From the NCBI GenBank assembly GCA_937863685.1, contig CALMGM010000005.1:124001-188000 (forward strand): a stretch of 64,000 bases of DNA, in the 5' to 3' direction. Shown here piece after piece: positions 43,195 to 51,822 of the stretch (position 1 is the stretch's first letter; the number at the start of each line of letters is the position of its first letter). Position numbers and translations under genes: made by a program. The notes beneath the pieces are model-generated. The model was not told the origin of the DNA and did no database searches. It saw only the letters and a list, made by a program, of their open reading frames with translations. The stretch is from an uncultured bacterium (lineage in GTDB: Bacteria; Edwardsbacteria; AC1; EtOH8).

Positions 43195-44178
43195 TTATTT
43201 TCCCAGATCCCCCATGTAGCCTATGGGATCTACCGGAGTGCCGTTCATCCGCACTTCATAATGCAAATGCGGCCCGGTGGATCGCCCGGTGGAGCCCACA
43301 AAACCTATTATCTGGCCTTTTTTGACCCGGTCGCCTATCTCCACGTTGAACCTGGAAAGGTGCCCGAATCTGGTAGTATAGCCTGTACCGTGGTCCAGTT
43401 CTATCAGGTTGCCGTAATCCCCCACCCGAGCCCTGATGGTAACCACCCCCTCGGCCGGGGCGCTTACCGGAGTGCCTCGGGGCACCGCGATGTCCATTCC
43501 GTAATGGTTTTCCGAGTGTCCGCTCCGCCTCCACCGGCGGACCCCGAAAGTGGAGGTCATTTTCCCGAACAGAGGCGCCAGCTCCGGCGTGGCCGAAAGC
43601 AGGCATTCCTTGGTCTCCAGATAGCTGTCCACTTTTTTGAGCTCTTCAATCTGTTGAAAAATATCGGGACTGACCCTGGTTTCCAACTGGGCTGTCTGGA
43701 TCGGCAGATTGGTATCGTATTTGCCAAGACTGATCGGTGATCCCGGGCCGCCGGCGGCCTCGCCCTCCTCCACTATGTTGGCGGTCTTGAACCCTGCCTG
43801 GATCTTGACCTTGACCGCCAGCTTGCGCAGGTTGTCCACCTGCCTGGCAAGGTTCCCCACCGAGGCCAGGTAATTGCTGCGCTCCTTTCTCAGCTGGGCC
43901 TGAAGAGATGTGATGTCGCTGGCCAGGGAATCCTTGACGTGGTCGTAGCTTTTCCGCTCCACTTTTAAAACCTCGTTCTCCTTGAAGGTGGGCTCGAAGG
44001 CCGTCTTCAGCTTGTAGTGGAACAGGTAGTGCCTGGCGATGAAAAAGCCGGAGATACCGATCGTCACCACAGTCAGCAGCAAAATGGCATTCAGCCACCA
44101 AGAGTGGAAGAATACAGACTTCCCGTGCTCGCCGTGATGCGGCAGAATGATGAAGGAATAGGACTTTTTAAATATCAT
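43195..44178 (-). CDS. Membrane-anchored M23 (LytM) metallopeptidase
   Basis: 327 residues. One N-terminal helix (about 29-50) after a short cytoplasmic part, a coiled coil (about 65-120) and a C-terminal peptidase-M23 domain (about 215-320). Zinc and active-site residues are present: HYGMD (HxxxD) and HLHYE (HxH), so it should be an active endopeptidase on peptidoglycan cross-links rather than a degenerate EnvC/NlpD activator. The layout (helix - coiled coil - M23) is that of cell-division and shape-related hydrolases. ATG at 44178 with AAGGAG upstream. Confidence 0.92.
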   Translation of the reverse strand: MIFKKSYSFIILPHHGEHGKSVFFHSWWLNAILLLTVVTIGISGFFIARHYLFHYKLKTAFEPTFKENEVLKVERKSYDHVKDSLASDITSLQAQLRKERSNYLASVGNLARQVDNLRKLAVKVKIQAGFKTANIVEEGEAAGGPGSPISLGKYDTNLPIQTAQLETRVSPDIFQQIEELKKVDSYLETKECLLSATPELAPLFGKMTSTFGVRRWRRSGHSENHYGMDIAVPRGTPVSAPAEGVVTIRARVGDYGNLIELDHGTGYTTRFGHLSRFNVEIGDRVKKGQIIGFVGSTGRSTGPHLHYEVRMNGTPVDPIGYMGDLGK

Positions 44179-44256
44179 TGATCTCCTTTCGCCACTGAGA
44201 CACTAAGCCAAATCGTGAATCGTAAATTGTGAATAGTGATATTTGTGTCTCTGTGG

Positions 44257-45474
44257 TCAATTGGTTTTCAGCACCCCCAGTTTCTTGCCGACTTTTGTAA
44301 AAGCTTCGATGGCCTTGTCCAAATGTTCCCGCTCATGGGCCGCCGATATCTGCACCCTGATCCGGGCCTTGCCCCGCGGCACCACCGGATAGAAGAATCC
44401 TATCACATATATGCCCTCGTCGTAAAGCATCCGGGACATCTGCTGGACGGTCTCGGCCTGGTGTAGAATGATAGGCACTATGGGGTGTATCCCCTCCCGG
44501 ATGGCAAACCCGGCCTCGGTCATCTTCTGCCGAAAGTACAGGGCGTTGCTCATCACCTTGTCACGGAGGGCGGTGGAGCCCTGCATCATTTCAATCGCCT
44601 TGATGGTGGCGGCTACTACTGACGGGCTGATGGTGTTGGAGAACAGGTAGGGCCGGGAACGCTGGCGCAGGATATCCACGATCTCCTTGCTGGACGACAC
44701 GCAGCCGCCGGAGGCCCCGCCCAGGGCCTTGCCAAAGGTGGTGGTGATGATGTCCACCCGGCCCATCACGTCAAAGTGCTGGTGGGTTCCGCGGCCGGTG
44801 GGACCCACGAACCCGCTGGCGTGGCTCTCGTCCACCAGCACCATGGCCTCGTATTCTTCCGCCAGGTTGCAGATCTGTTCTAAAGGAGCCAGATCGCCGT
44901 CCATGGAAAAGACCCCGTCGGTGACGATCATCCTAAAGCGCTTGTTCATGGTCTGCTTCAGGTGATTTTCGAGATCGTGCATGTCCATGTGCTTGAAGCG
45001 GCGGCGCTCGGCCTTGCATAGGCGGATGCCGTCGATGATGGAGGCGTGGTTCAGCTCGTCCGAGATCAGGGCGTCCTCCTCGCCCAGCAGGGCCTCGAAC
45101 ACGCCCAGGTTGGCGTCGAAGCAGGAGGAATACAGGATGGCGTCCTCCATCCCCAGGAATTTTGAGATCTTCTGTTCCAACTCCTTGTGCTTGTCCTGGG
45201 TGCCGCAGATGAACCGGACCGATGACAGCCCGAAACCCCGCTCCTCCAGGCCCTTCTGGGCCGCGGCCACTATGGCCGGGTGGCTGGAGAGTCCCAGGTA
45301 ATTGTTGGCGCAGAAGTTGATGACCTCCTTCTGGGGCGAGTTGGGCGGGTATTCCACCTTGATGCTGGCCGCCTGGGGCGTGTGAATGTAGCGCTCCTCC
45401 TTGAAAAGATCGGCGTTTTTGAGTTCCACCAGTTCCTGACGGTAAAATTCCTTTACCTTGATGTGAAGTGCCAT
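44257..45474 (-). CDS. kbl: Glycine C-acetyltransferase (2-amino-3-ketobutyrate CoA ligase)
   Basis: 405 residues, PLP-dependent alpha-oxoamine synthase. It converts 2-amino-3-ketobutyrate and CoA into glycine and acetyl-CoA, or the reverse. The sequence follows E. coli Kbl closely, with INFCANNYLGLSSHP, SVRFICGTQD, YSSCFDAN, SDELNHASIIDG (Asn142-His143), VDESHASGF (Asp215, His218) and the PLP lysine Lys249 in TTFGKALGG. It should work with the threonine dehydrogenase at 52249. A second, diverged copy is at 46918 and a third family member at 59236. The next gene upstream is an A+T-rich membrane ORF not related in function. Confidence 0.94.
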   Translation of the reverse strand: MALHIKVKEFYRQELVELKNADLFKEERYIHTPQAASIKVEYPPNSPQKEVINFCANNYLGLSSHPAIVAAAQKGLEERGFGLSSVRFICGTQDKHKELEQKISKFLGMEDAILYSSCFDANLGVFEALLGEEDALISDELNHASIIDGIRLCKAERRRFKHMDMHDLENHLKQTMNKRFRMIVTDGVFSMDGDLAPLEQICNLAEEYEAMVLVDESHASGFVGPTGRGTHQHFDVMGRVDIITTTFGKALGGASGGCVSSSKEIVDILRQRSRPYLFSNTISPSVVAATIKAIEMMQGSTALRDKVMSNALYFRQKMTEAGFAIREGIHPIVPIILHQAETVQQMSRMLYDEGIYVIGFFYPVVPRGKARIRVQISAAHEREHLDKAIEAFTKVGKKLGVLKTN

Positions 45475-45540
45475 GATGTGTTGGTGATTACCCCTTGTGT
45501 TATATTTGAAAGATAAAGTTAACTTCGTTAGAACCCCGTC

Positions 45541-45948
45541 CTATGTTCTATAAGAAAAATAGGGCAGGATTAATAAATGTAAAAGAGCAATAAAGAATAA
45601 GAATACAATCACATTAATAGGTATTACTTTATAAAAATCCTTTTTTAGTAATATTCTATTGATAATTGTCAATATAAAAAGATAACTAATTGCGAATATG
45701 GAATAATGAGTAACATAGGAAAGAAAATCGGAAAAAACATTTATGCGTAGATAATCTAAAAATCCTAATACTAAAATAAAAATCGGGCAGCTTAAAAAGC
45801 CACATAATAAACTTTTAAATATCTGCCATCTCTTTAAAATGATTTTTATACCAAAAAAGTAAAGAACCATAGGTATTATGAAAATACCCAACAACAAGAT
45901 TGTTGTATAAATTGGTGCGTGTGGTGATGTTAAACCAGAACCTGGCAT
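45541..45948 (-). CDS. Small A+T-rich four-helix membrane protein, unknown
   Basis: 135 residues with about four hydrophobic helices (about 15-37, 45-65, 78-100, 110-130) and short charged loops. No family recognised. Base composition is clearly more A+T-rich than the flanking kbl genes, which suggests recent acquisition or relaxed selection. The following repeat cluster (45949-46384) also points to an unstable spot. Coding is supported mainly by the consistent transmembrane pattern. Confidence 0.5.
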   Translation of the reverse strand: MPGSGLTSPHAPIYTTILLLGIFIIPMVLYFFGIKIILKRWQIFKSLLCGFLSCPIFILVLGFLDYLRINVFSDFLSYVTHYSIFAISYLFILTIINRILLKKDFYKVIPINVIVFLFFIALLHLLILPYFSYRT

Positions 45949-46384
45949 AATACATCCCTTTTTAATTTATATTAGGTAGAGTGCATCCAGAAATAAATAA
46001 AAGTAATACAAAAACAAGCACAAACGGCGGGACGGGAGTTAAATCCCTTCCCGCCGCATTATCACTCTCTAAATTACGGCTTGCATAAAACAGATTGCTT
46101 CGTTTGTCCGGCACATGGGTCTTCTCGCAATGACACGTCAGCCCATATGCAGGCCCGCACGCAACGACGCTCCCTCTCCAAATTTATTTGGAGAGGGTCG
46201 GGGTGAGGTCAAGACGGTCTGGATTCCCGCCTACGCGGGAATGACAAGTAAGCCCAGTATTAAAACCTCTGTGCCTCAGTGTCTCTGTGGTTTGATCCCG
46301 TTCCTGGATTCCCGCTTGCGCGGGAATGACAAGCAAGCCCGAATAATTGAAAACCCTTGGTGTCTTAGTGGCAAATCATTCCCG
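45949..46384. repeat. Intergenic repeat cluster
   Basis: No gene. It contains an imperfect CGGCGGGA...TCCCGCCG hairpin (about 46026-46057), a CTCTCCAAATTTATTTGGAGAG palindrome (about 46174-46195), two GGATTCCCGC...GCGGGAATGACAAG units (about 46219-46247 and 46306-46334) and two short phrases built on 'GTGTCTTAGTGG/CTCAGTGTCTCTGTGG' (about 46278 and 46358). Similar phrases stand near 6000 and 44200, so these are dispersed intergenic sequence families. Confidence 0.7.
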
Positions 46385-46660
46385 TTAAGCCACGCTTACC
46401 AACGGATACTTGTCCGGATCCTTGATCCGTTTTAAATCCAGGTCAACATCAATTTCCGGCCAGTGAAGCACGCTTAATCCCTGAACCACCACATTGGCTA
46501 TCTGCGCCATGGTGGCCTTTTTGAACCAGGGAAATGCCTTGAATGAAAGGAAATACTCGTTCTCCCCGGCCAGCAGCCATAAACCATGCTGGGTGACTGC
46601 CGTCACTTCAACCAGGGAAGTGGCTTTTCCAGGCCTTTTCGATTTCATCGCGGTGTTCAT
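46385..46660 (-). CDS. DUF2442 domain protein
   Basis: 91 residues. The pattern GENEYFLSFKAFPWFKKATMAQIANV..GLSVLHWPEIDVDLDLKRI is that of DUF2442 (often ending with a basic stretch). DUF2442 proteins are regularly encoded next to DUF4160 proteins and are proposed, without much experiment, to be antitoxin-like. The frame overlaps the end of the DUF4160 gene by 53 bases. Confidence 0.85.
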   Translation of the reverse strand: MNTAMKSKRPGKATSLVEVTAVTQHGLWLLAGENEYFLSFKAFPWFKKATMAQIANVVVQGLSVLHWPEIDVDLDLKRIKDPDKYPLVSVA

Positions 46661-46847
46661 TTACCGTCCTTTCAATTTCAATTAATTCCCTGGTTGAATA
46701 CCCGGCATAATCGGCCAGCGAAACAAGCGGTTGCAGCCAGAACTTTGCCTCACCCCGTTCAGACACCACATGAATATGCATCCTTGTCTCTTCCCGGCTG
46801 AAGAAAAAATATCTCCGGCCTTTGCTGTAAAAAACAGTAGGGCTCAT
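46608..46847 (-). CDS. DUF4160 domain protein
   Basis: 79 residues. MSPTVFYSKGRRYFFFSREETRMHIHV is the DUF4160 signature (R-[FY]-[FY]-F-x-S-x-E-x-x-x-x-H-[IV]-H-V). Translationally coupled to the DUF2442 gene downstream. The pair is commonly predicted as a toxin-antitoxin-like module. It sits next to a repeat cluster, a usual place for mobile gene pairs. Confidence 0.85.
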   Translation of the reverse strand: MSPTVFYSKGRRYFFFSREETRMHIHVVSERGEAKFWLQPLVSLADYAGYSTRELIEIERTVNEHRDEIEKAWKSHFPG

Positions 46848-46917
46848 TAAATGCCTGTTTTGTTAAGATTTAAAAATTAATCTGCGTAAATCTGCGCAAT
46901 CTGCGGATAGCGTGCCC

Positions 46918-48165
46918 CTATAACCCGTACTTGGCTATGATCTCGTCCTTCTTCAGCCCCAGTATCCCGTACTTCTGGCCGATCTTGGTGAAGGCCGCCA
47001 GGGCCTTGTCCAAATGCTCCATCTCATGGCCGGCCGAGATCTGGGTCCTTATCCGGGCCTGCCCCTGGGCCACCACCGGGAAGAAGAAGCCCGTCACGTA
47101 GATGCCCTCGTGGTACAGGTCGCGGGCGATGTCCTGGGCCAGCTTGGCGTTGTACAGCATCACCGGGACGATGGGGGTGTCGCCCTGCTTAAGGTCGAAA
47201 CCGGCCTTGGTCAGGCCTGCCCTCCAGTAGGTGGTGTTCTTCTCCAGCTTGTCCCTGCGGTCGGTGGATTTGGAGAGGATCTCCAGCACCTTTAGCGATC
47301 CGGCCACCACCGCCGGGGGCATGGTGTTGGAGAACAGGTAGGGACGGGCCCGCTGCCGGCACATCTCGGCGATCTCCTTGGGACCGCTGACCGATCCGCC
47401 GGTGGCGCCGCCCAAACCCTTGCCGAAGGTGGTGGTGATGATGTCCACCCGCTTCATCACGTTATGGTACTCGTGGGTGCCCCGGCCGGTCTTGCCGATG
47501 AAGCCGGTGGCGTGGGAGTCGTCCACCATTACCATGGCGTCATATTTGTCGGCCAGGTCGCAGATCTTATCTAATGGCGCGATGTCGCCGTCCATGGAGA
47601 ACACCCCGTCGGTGATGATCATCCGCAGACGGCAGCTCTGGGCCTCCTGCAGTTTCTCCTCCAGGTGGGACATGCTGTTGTGCTTGTAGTTGAACATCTG
47701 GGCCTTGCACAGCTTCAGCCCGTCGACGATGGAGGCGTGGACCAGCCGGTCGGAGATCATGGCATCCTCCGGGGTCAGCACCACGTCGAACAGCCCGGCG
47801 TTGGCTTCCATGCAGGAGGGGAACAGGCAGGTGCCCTCCATGCCCAGGAATTCGCTCATCTTGATCTCCAGCTCGTTGTGAATGTCCTGGGTGCCGCAGA
47901 TGAAGCGGACCGAGGACAGCCCGTAGCCCCTCGAATCCAGGGCTTCGTGGGCCGCCTTGACCACCTCGGGGTGGCTGGACAGACCCAGGTAATTATTGGC
48001 GCAGAAGTTCAGCACCTGCTTGGGCTCGGCCCCCTTGGGGAACTCCACCTTGATGCTGGCGGCCTGGGGCGACTGGATGAAACGCTCTTCCTTGAAGATC
48101 CCCTTGTCCTTCATCCCCTGCAGTTCGCCGGCATAGAAATCCTTGGCTTTGGAACTATAGGCCAT
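46918..48165 (-). CDS. Kbl-like alpha-oxoamine synthase, diverged paralogue beside ACP
   Basis: 415 residues. PLP-dependent, homologous to the kbl product at 44257 over its full length. Lys249 (TTFGKGLGG), Asp215 and His218 are kept. Differences near the active site: LNHAS becomes LVHAS (Val142 for Asn142), and YSSCFDAN becomes FPSCMEAN. A 10-residue C-terminal extension (KKDEIIAKYGL) is added. These changes, together with the adjacent acyl carrier protein, ligase and AcpS genes, suggest that it uses a different acyl donor (perhaps acyl-ACP) rather than repeating Kbl. ATG with GGAGGAAG upstream. Activity is inferred, not shown. Confidence 0.85.
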   Translation of the reverse strand: MAYSSKAKDFYAGELQGMKDKGIFKEERFIQSPQAASIKVEFPKGAEPKQVLNFCANNYLGLSSHPEVVKAAHEALDSRGYGLSSVRFICGTQDIHNELEIKMSEFLGMEGTCLFPSCMEANAGLFDVVLTPEDAMISDRLVHASIVDGLKLCKAQMFNYKHNSMSHLEEKLQEAQSCRLRMIITDGVFSMDGDIAPLDKICDLADKYDAMVMVDDSHATGFIGKTGRGTHEYHNVMKRVDIITTTFGKGLGGATGGSVSGPKEIAEMCRQRARPYLFSNTMPPAVVAGSLKVLEILSKSTDRRDKLEKNTTYWRAGLTKAGFDLKQGDTPIVPVMLYNAKLAQDIARDLYHEGIYVTGFFFPVVAQGQARIRTQISAGHEMEHLDKALAAFTKIGQKYGILGLKKDEIIAKYGL

Positions 48166-48177
48166 ACTTCCTCCGTT

Positions 48178-48308
48178 AAGTTCTAAATTCTAAACCCTAA
48201 ACTCTAAACAATTTCCAAAGACCAAAACCCAAATACCAATATTTTGGAATTAGAAATTTGGATTTTAGATTTGTTTAGGATTTCGTAATTAGTAATTCGT
48301 ATTTTGGT
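48178..48308. repeat. A+T-rich TCTAAA/TTTAGA intergenic repeat
   Basis: Low-complexity block of repeated TTCTAAA-, CCAAA- and AATACCAA-like words on the left and ATTTGGATTTTAGATTTG, GTAATTAGTAATTCGTATTTTGG on the right, so the two halves are loosely inverted. Such 'ctaaattctaaa / gaatttgg' spacers recur in environmental genomes. No gene inside. Confidence 0.55.
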
Positions 48309-48566
48309 TTAGACCTTGGCTCCGAATTTCCTGATCAGCTCGATGATGTTGTTGACCGAGTCGAAGGCCTCGGGGGTGGCGTCCTCGTCCGGCAGCTTGA
48401 TGCTGAATTTCTTCTCCAGATAGGTCTTTAAGGAGACCATGGAGAACGAGTCCACGATGCCGCTGGAGATCAGCTTGGTGTCCTCTTTGACCTCCATGTC
48501 TGAATCCTCGTCCAGGTATTCTTTTTTCACGTATTCGATGATCATTTTCTTGATGTCGTCGGACAT
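48309..48566 (-). CDS. Acyl carrier protein, specialised
   Basis: 85 residues, four-helix ACP. The phosphopantetheine attachment site is Ser40 in GIVDSFSMVSL (DSF, not the DSL of fatty-acid ACPs). Flanked by the Kbl-like enzyme and the acyl-CoA ligase, and within 2.3 kb of a holo-ACP synthase. It therefore looks like a dedicated carrier for this pathway and not the housekeeping AcpP (no fab genes nearby). ATG at 48566 with AAGGAG upstream. Confidence 0.93.
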   Translation of the reverse strand: MSDDIKKMIIEYVKKEYLDEDSDMEVKEDTKLISSGIVDSFSMVSLKTYLEKKFSIKLPDEDATPEAFDSVNNIIELIRKFGAKV

Positions 48567-48804
48567 TTTAGTCTCCTTAGTTTTGGGCGGTTGTTATCTT
48601 TATCCGCAGATTTCACAGATTAACACAGATTTTATCCCGGCAATGATTTCCATCTGCTGTCATCTGCATTGATCTGCGGATTATTTCGTTTTTCGTTTTA
48701 CTCTTACGTTTGTAACCTCTATCCCCAGTTTTCACAGACAAATCCTATTTAAAAATAAAAGTAATCTGCGGCAATCTGCGTAATCTGCGGATGGTACCCC
48801 GGTC
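48567..48804. repeat. ATCTGCGG-type intergenic repeat
   Basis: Multiple short copies of ATCTGCGG/CCGCAGAT and a CACAGATTAACACAGATT phrase (near 48600-48680 and 48760-48795). The same words occur at 46868-46915 and, in a variant form (AATCCGTGAAAATCCGTG), at 51600. No gene seen. Confidence 0.6.
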
Positions 48805-50505
48805 CTAGTCGTTTTCCAAGGTGCTGATGTCTCCGATCTCCTCGCCCCACTCCTTGGCCCGCAGCATCCGGCGCATGATCTTTCCGCTCCGGGTCTTGGG
48901 CATCGAGGCCATGAACTCGATCTCCTGGGGCATGGCCAGCGGCGACAGCTTCTTGCGGATGAAGTTCATGATCTCCATCTCCAGGTCGCTGGAAGGCTCG
49001 AAGCCCGGCTTGAGGGCGATGAAGGCCTTGACCACCTCCATGTTGAGGGGGTCGGGCTTGCCCACCGCGGCCGACTCGGCCACCGCCGGGTGTTCCAGCA
49101 AGGCCGACTCGATCTCGAACGGCCCCACCAGGTGTCCTGCGGTGTTGATGACATCGTCATCGCGCCCCACGAACCAGTAGTAGCCGTCGGCGTCGATGCT
49201 GGAGCGGTCGCCCGAGAGGTACCAGCCGTTCTTGAACTTGCCATCGTAGGTCTCCTGGTTGTTCCAATAGGCCCGCATCATCGAGGGCCAGCCGGGCCGG
49301 AAGGCGATCAGGCCCACTGTGCCGGGCTTGTCCACCGGCTCGAAGGTCTTGGGGTTGACCACGGTGGCGGTGATGCCGGGAAACGGCTTGCCCATGGAGC
49401 CGGGCTTGACCTTCATGCCGGGGTAGTTGCAGATCATCATGGCCCCGGTCTCGGTCTGCCAGAAGGTGTCGTAGAACGGCTGGCCGAATGCCTTTTCCGA
49501 CCAGAGCACGGCCTCGGCGTTGAGCGGCTCGCCCACGCTGGCCAAGTGCCGCAGGCTGGAGAGGTCGTGCTTCTTGACCGCGTCGAATCCCTCCTTCATC
49601 AACATCCGGATGGCGGTGGGGGCCGAGTACCACATGGTGACCTTCATTCTTTCAATGAAGGCGTACCAGTTCTGGGCGCTGAAGCCGGCGTCCAGCACCA
49701 CCTGGGTGACCCCGTTGGACCAGGGCCCGATGATGCCGTAGGAGGTTCCGGTCACCCAGCCGGGATCGGCGGTGCACCAGTAGATGTCGTCGGCTTTAAG
49801 GTCCAGCACCCACTTGGAGGTCAGGTACTGGCCGACCAGCGAGTTGTGGACGTGCTGGGCGCCCTTGGGCTTTCCGGTGGTGCCGGAAGTATAGTGCAGG
49901 ACCGACGGGGTCTCCCGCTCGGCCTTAAAGATATCGAACTTCTCCACCCGGGGCAGTTTTTCCATACCGAAGGCTACTTCGCCGGGATTGAGCGGCTTGT
50001 CATCGGCGTCCACTATGATTATGGTGGCCAGCTCCGGCAGGTCCTTTCGGATCCGGCGGACCTTGCCCGCATGTTTTCGGGTGGTCAGCACCGCTTTGGT
50101 CTTGGCGTCGTCCAGCCTGGTGATCAACGATTCCTCGCCGAAGGCCGAGAACAGCGGCTGGGCGATCCCGCCCATCTTGAGGATCCCCAGGAAGCAGATG
50201 TACAGCTCGGGGATCTTGTCCATGAACAGGCAGACCCGCTCCCCCGGCTTGACCCCCTGGTCCTGGAGGAATTTGGCGGTGGTGTTGCTGTAGGCCCGGA
50301 CGTCGTCGTAGGTGTACTTCTTGACCTCGCCGGTGAATCCTTCCCAGATCAGGGCCAGCTTGGAGCCCAGGCCCTTTTCGCAGATCCGGTCGCTGCAGTA
50401 GTACCCGATGTTGTGCTGGCCGTTCTTGCCGAACTCCAGCTCCTGCTCCGATATCTTCCAATCGAAATTCTTATAGCGCTCCTCGTATGACCCTATGTTG
50501 CTCAT
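48805..50505 (-). CDS. AMP-forming acyl/acetyl-CoA synthetase-like ligase
   Basis: 566 residues, ANL superfamily. Activates a carboxylic acid as the acyl-AMP, then transfers it to CoA (or to an ACP thiol). Seen are the P-loop YTSGTTGKPKGA, WCTADPGWVTGTSYGIIGPW, the A5-type motif WQTETG and the C-terminal SGDRSSIDADGYYWFVGRDDDVINTAGHLVGPFEIES and PKTRSGKIMRR with the catalytic Lys. It resembles the acetyl-/medium-chain group (Acs/ACSM). The neighbours satP (acetate uptake), ACP and acpS suggest acetate or a short acid as substrate. ATG 50505 has GGAG 10 bases upstream; a TTG at 50535 would lie closer to acpS and is less likely. Confidence 0.9.
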   Translation of the reverse strand: MSNIGSYEERYKNFDWKISEQELEFGKNGQHNIGYYCSDRICEKGLGSKLALIWEGFTGEVKKYTYDDVRAYSNTTAKFLQDQGVKPGERVCLFMDKIPELYICFLGILKMGGIAQPLFSAFGEESLITRLDDAKTKAVLTTRKHAGKVRRIRKDLPELATIIIVDADDKPLNPGEVAFGMEKLPRVEKFDIFKAERETPSVLHYTSGTTGKPKGAQHVHNSLVGQYLTSKWVLDLKADDIYWCTADPGWVTGTSYGIIGPWSNGVTQVVLDAGFSAQNWYAFIERMKVTMWYSAPTAIRMLMKEGFDAVKKHDLSSLRHLASVGEPLNAEAVLWSEKAFGQPFYDTFWQTETGAMMICNYPGMKVKPGSMGKPFPGITATVVNPKTFEPVDKPGTVGLIAFRPGWPSMMRAYWNNQETYDGKFKNGWYLSGDRSSIDADGYYWFVGRDDDVINTAGHLVGPFEIESALLEHPAVAESAAVGKPDPLNMEVVKAFIALKPGFEPSSDLEMEIMNFIRKKLSPLAMPQEIEFMASMPKTRSGKIMRRMLRAKEWGEEIGDISTLEND

Positions 50506-50524
50506 GCCGGTTTCTCCTACTTGT

Positions 50525-50881
50525 TTATATTTCAATTATTACATAGGCTATGGCAAATTCGCCGGCCCCCGAAAGGGAGACCCTGATGCTGGGAGTGGAT
50601 CCTTGGGGGATCATTTCCAGCAAAGGGCCGGAGAGGCTGATTTGGTTGTCTTTTAATATCCTGATATGGTGCCAGAACGAACCCTGGCTCAGGCCGCAGC
50701 CCAGGGCTTTAAGCACCGATTCTTTGGCCGCAAACATAGAGGCATAGAACATATCGCCATTGATCCTGGGCGCCCGGGCCAGTTCGTCGGTCAAAAAGAC
50801 CTGCGCCAGGAATTCCTGCTTATCCTTCAGCTTTTTGAACCGCTCCACGGCCACTATATCAGTCCCGATGCCAAGGATCAT
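50525..50881 (-). CDS. acpS: Holo-[acyl carrier protein] synthase
   Basis: 118 residues. Transfers 4'-phosphopantetheine from CoA to the ACP serine. Motifs GIGTDIVAVERF with the Mg-binding Asp8 and FAAKESVLKALG (Glu near residue 53) are present. In this position it could serve both the fatty-acid ACP and the dedicated ACP at 48309. Separated by 19 bases from the ligase gene. Confidence 0.95.
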   Translation of the reverse strand: MILGIGTDIVAVERFKKLKDKQEFLAQVFLTDELARAPRINGDMFYASMFAAKESVLKALGCGLSQGSFWHHIRILKDNQISLSGPLLEMIPQGSTPSIRVSLSGAGEFAIAYVIIEI

Positions 50882-50931
50882 TTCAAATCCGGATCAAAAA
50901 TTATAGCATCTATGAATTTCAAAGTCAACGA

Positions 50932-51519
50932 TTAAGAGACCTTCACCGGGCCCAGCGGCAGCACCACTTTCCCGTGCATCTCGTTATATACCTGGGCGAT
51001 GGCGGCGTACATGGCCGAAGCGCCGCAGACGATGCCCTCGTACCCGGCCAGGGTCATGATGGTCGCGCTGCCGGTGGCCTTGCCCGCCGCCAGCAGGAAG
51101 AACAAGATGACCAGCGTTCCGAACACGAACTGCAGGGCCTTGTTGAGCCTTAAGGTGCCGATGAACAGCAGCAGCGAGAAGAATCCCCAGATGAAGAGAT
51201 AGCTGGCCCATGAGGCCGGGGTCGGCCCTTCGGTCCAGCCCAGCTTGGGCATCACCACCAGGCCCACCAGGGTGATCCAGAAGGCGCCGTACGAGGTGAA
51301 GGCCACCGTGCCGAAAGTGTTGCCCTTCTTCCATTCCATGATGCCCACTATCAGCTGGGCGATGCCTCCGTAGAAAAGCCCCATGGCCAGTATGGCGCTG
51401 TCCAGGCCGAAGAACCCGGCATTGTGAAGGTTCAAAAGGATGGTGGTCATGCCGAAACCCATCAGGCCCAGCGGTGCGGGATTGGCGGTGGTATCCTGGA
51501 TCTTGGTGGCGTTGTCCAT
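50932..51519 (-). CDS. satP: Acetate/succinate uptake transporter (SatP/GPR1/FUN34/YaaH family)
   Basis: 195 residues, six transmembrane helices. The family signature [11 protein letters not shown] (about residues 13-23) is intact. Imports acetate with protons. It is the first gene of the run satP-acpS-ligase-ACP-kbl2, and so probably feeds the ligase. ATG at 51519 with GGAG upstream. Confidence 0.94.
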   Translation of the reverse strand: MDNATKIQDTTANPAPLGLMGFGMTTILLNLHNAGFFGLDSAILAMGLFYGGIAQLIVGIMEWKKGNTFGTVAFTSYGAFWITLVGLVVMPKLGWTEGPTPASWASYLFIWGFFSLLLFIGTLRLNKALQFVFGTLVILFFLLAAGKATGSATIMTLAGYEGIVCGASAMYAAIAQVYNEMHGKVVLPLGPVKVS

Positions 51520-51822
51520 GCAGTGTCTCCTCGAAGGTTATGTTTTGGTTTGGGACACGGATAAACACTGATATATTTTAAGGAAGTACAAGTTAAAAAA
51601 TAAATCCGTGAAAATCCGTGTTCTATTAAAGCCTCTGCCTATTTTAATGTGAACCATGTTTTAAAAACCCGCTTAACACGCGAAAACCCCCAGACCATGG
51701 GTGGATCGAATATGCCGTTTTCGTGTATCCAGCGGGGCAGAATTATCCGGTTTAATGGACTAATGATACCAAAATTTACCTGCTTTATGCAATACGAAAA
51801 GAACCTTTCTTTTACATTGTTG
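51520..51822. other. Gene-free intergenic stretch
   Basis: No gene supported. Left part has a loose inverted pair ACACGGATAAACACTGAT (about 51553-51570) and AAATCCGTGAAAATCCGTGTT (about 51602-51622), another dispersed intergenic phrase. The rest shows no clear promoter, hairpin or reading frame with a ribosome-binding site. Confidence 0.5.

Noticed and set aside
49090-50490. Long open frame (466 codons) on the plus strand
   Set aside because: It lies opposite the acyl-CoA ligase gene, which has full ANL motifs. The plus-strand translation is rich in Gly/His/Val with no domain, as expected for the mirror of a G+C-rich gene.
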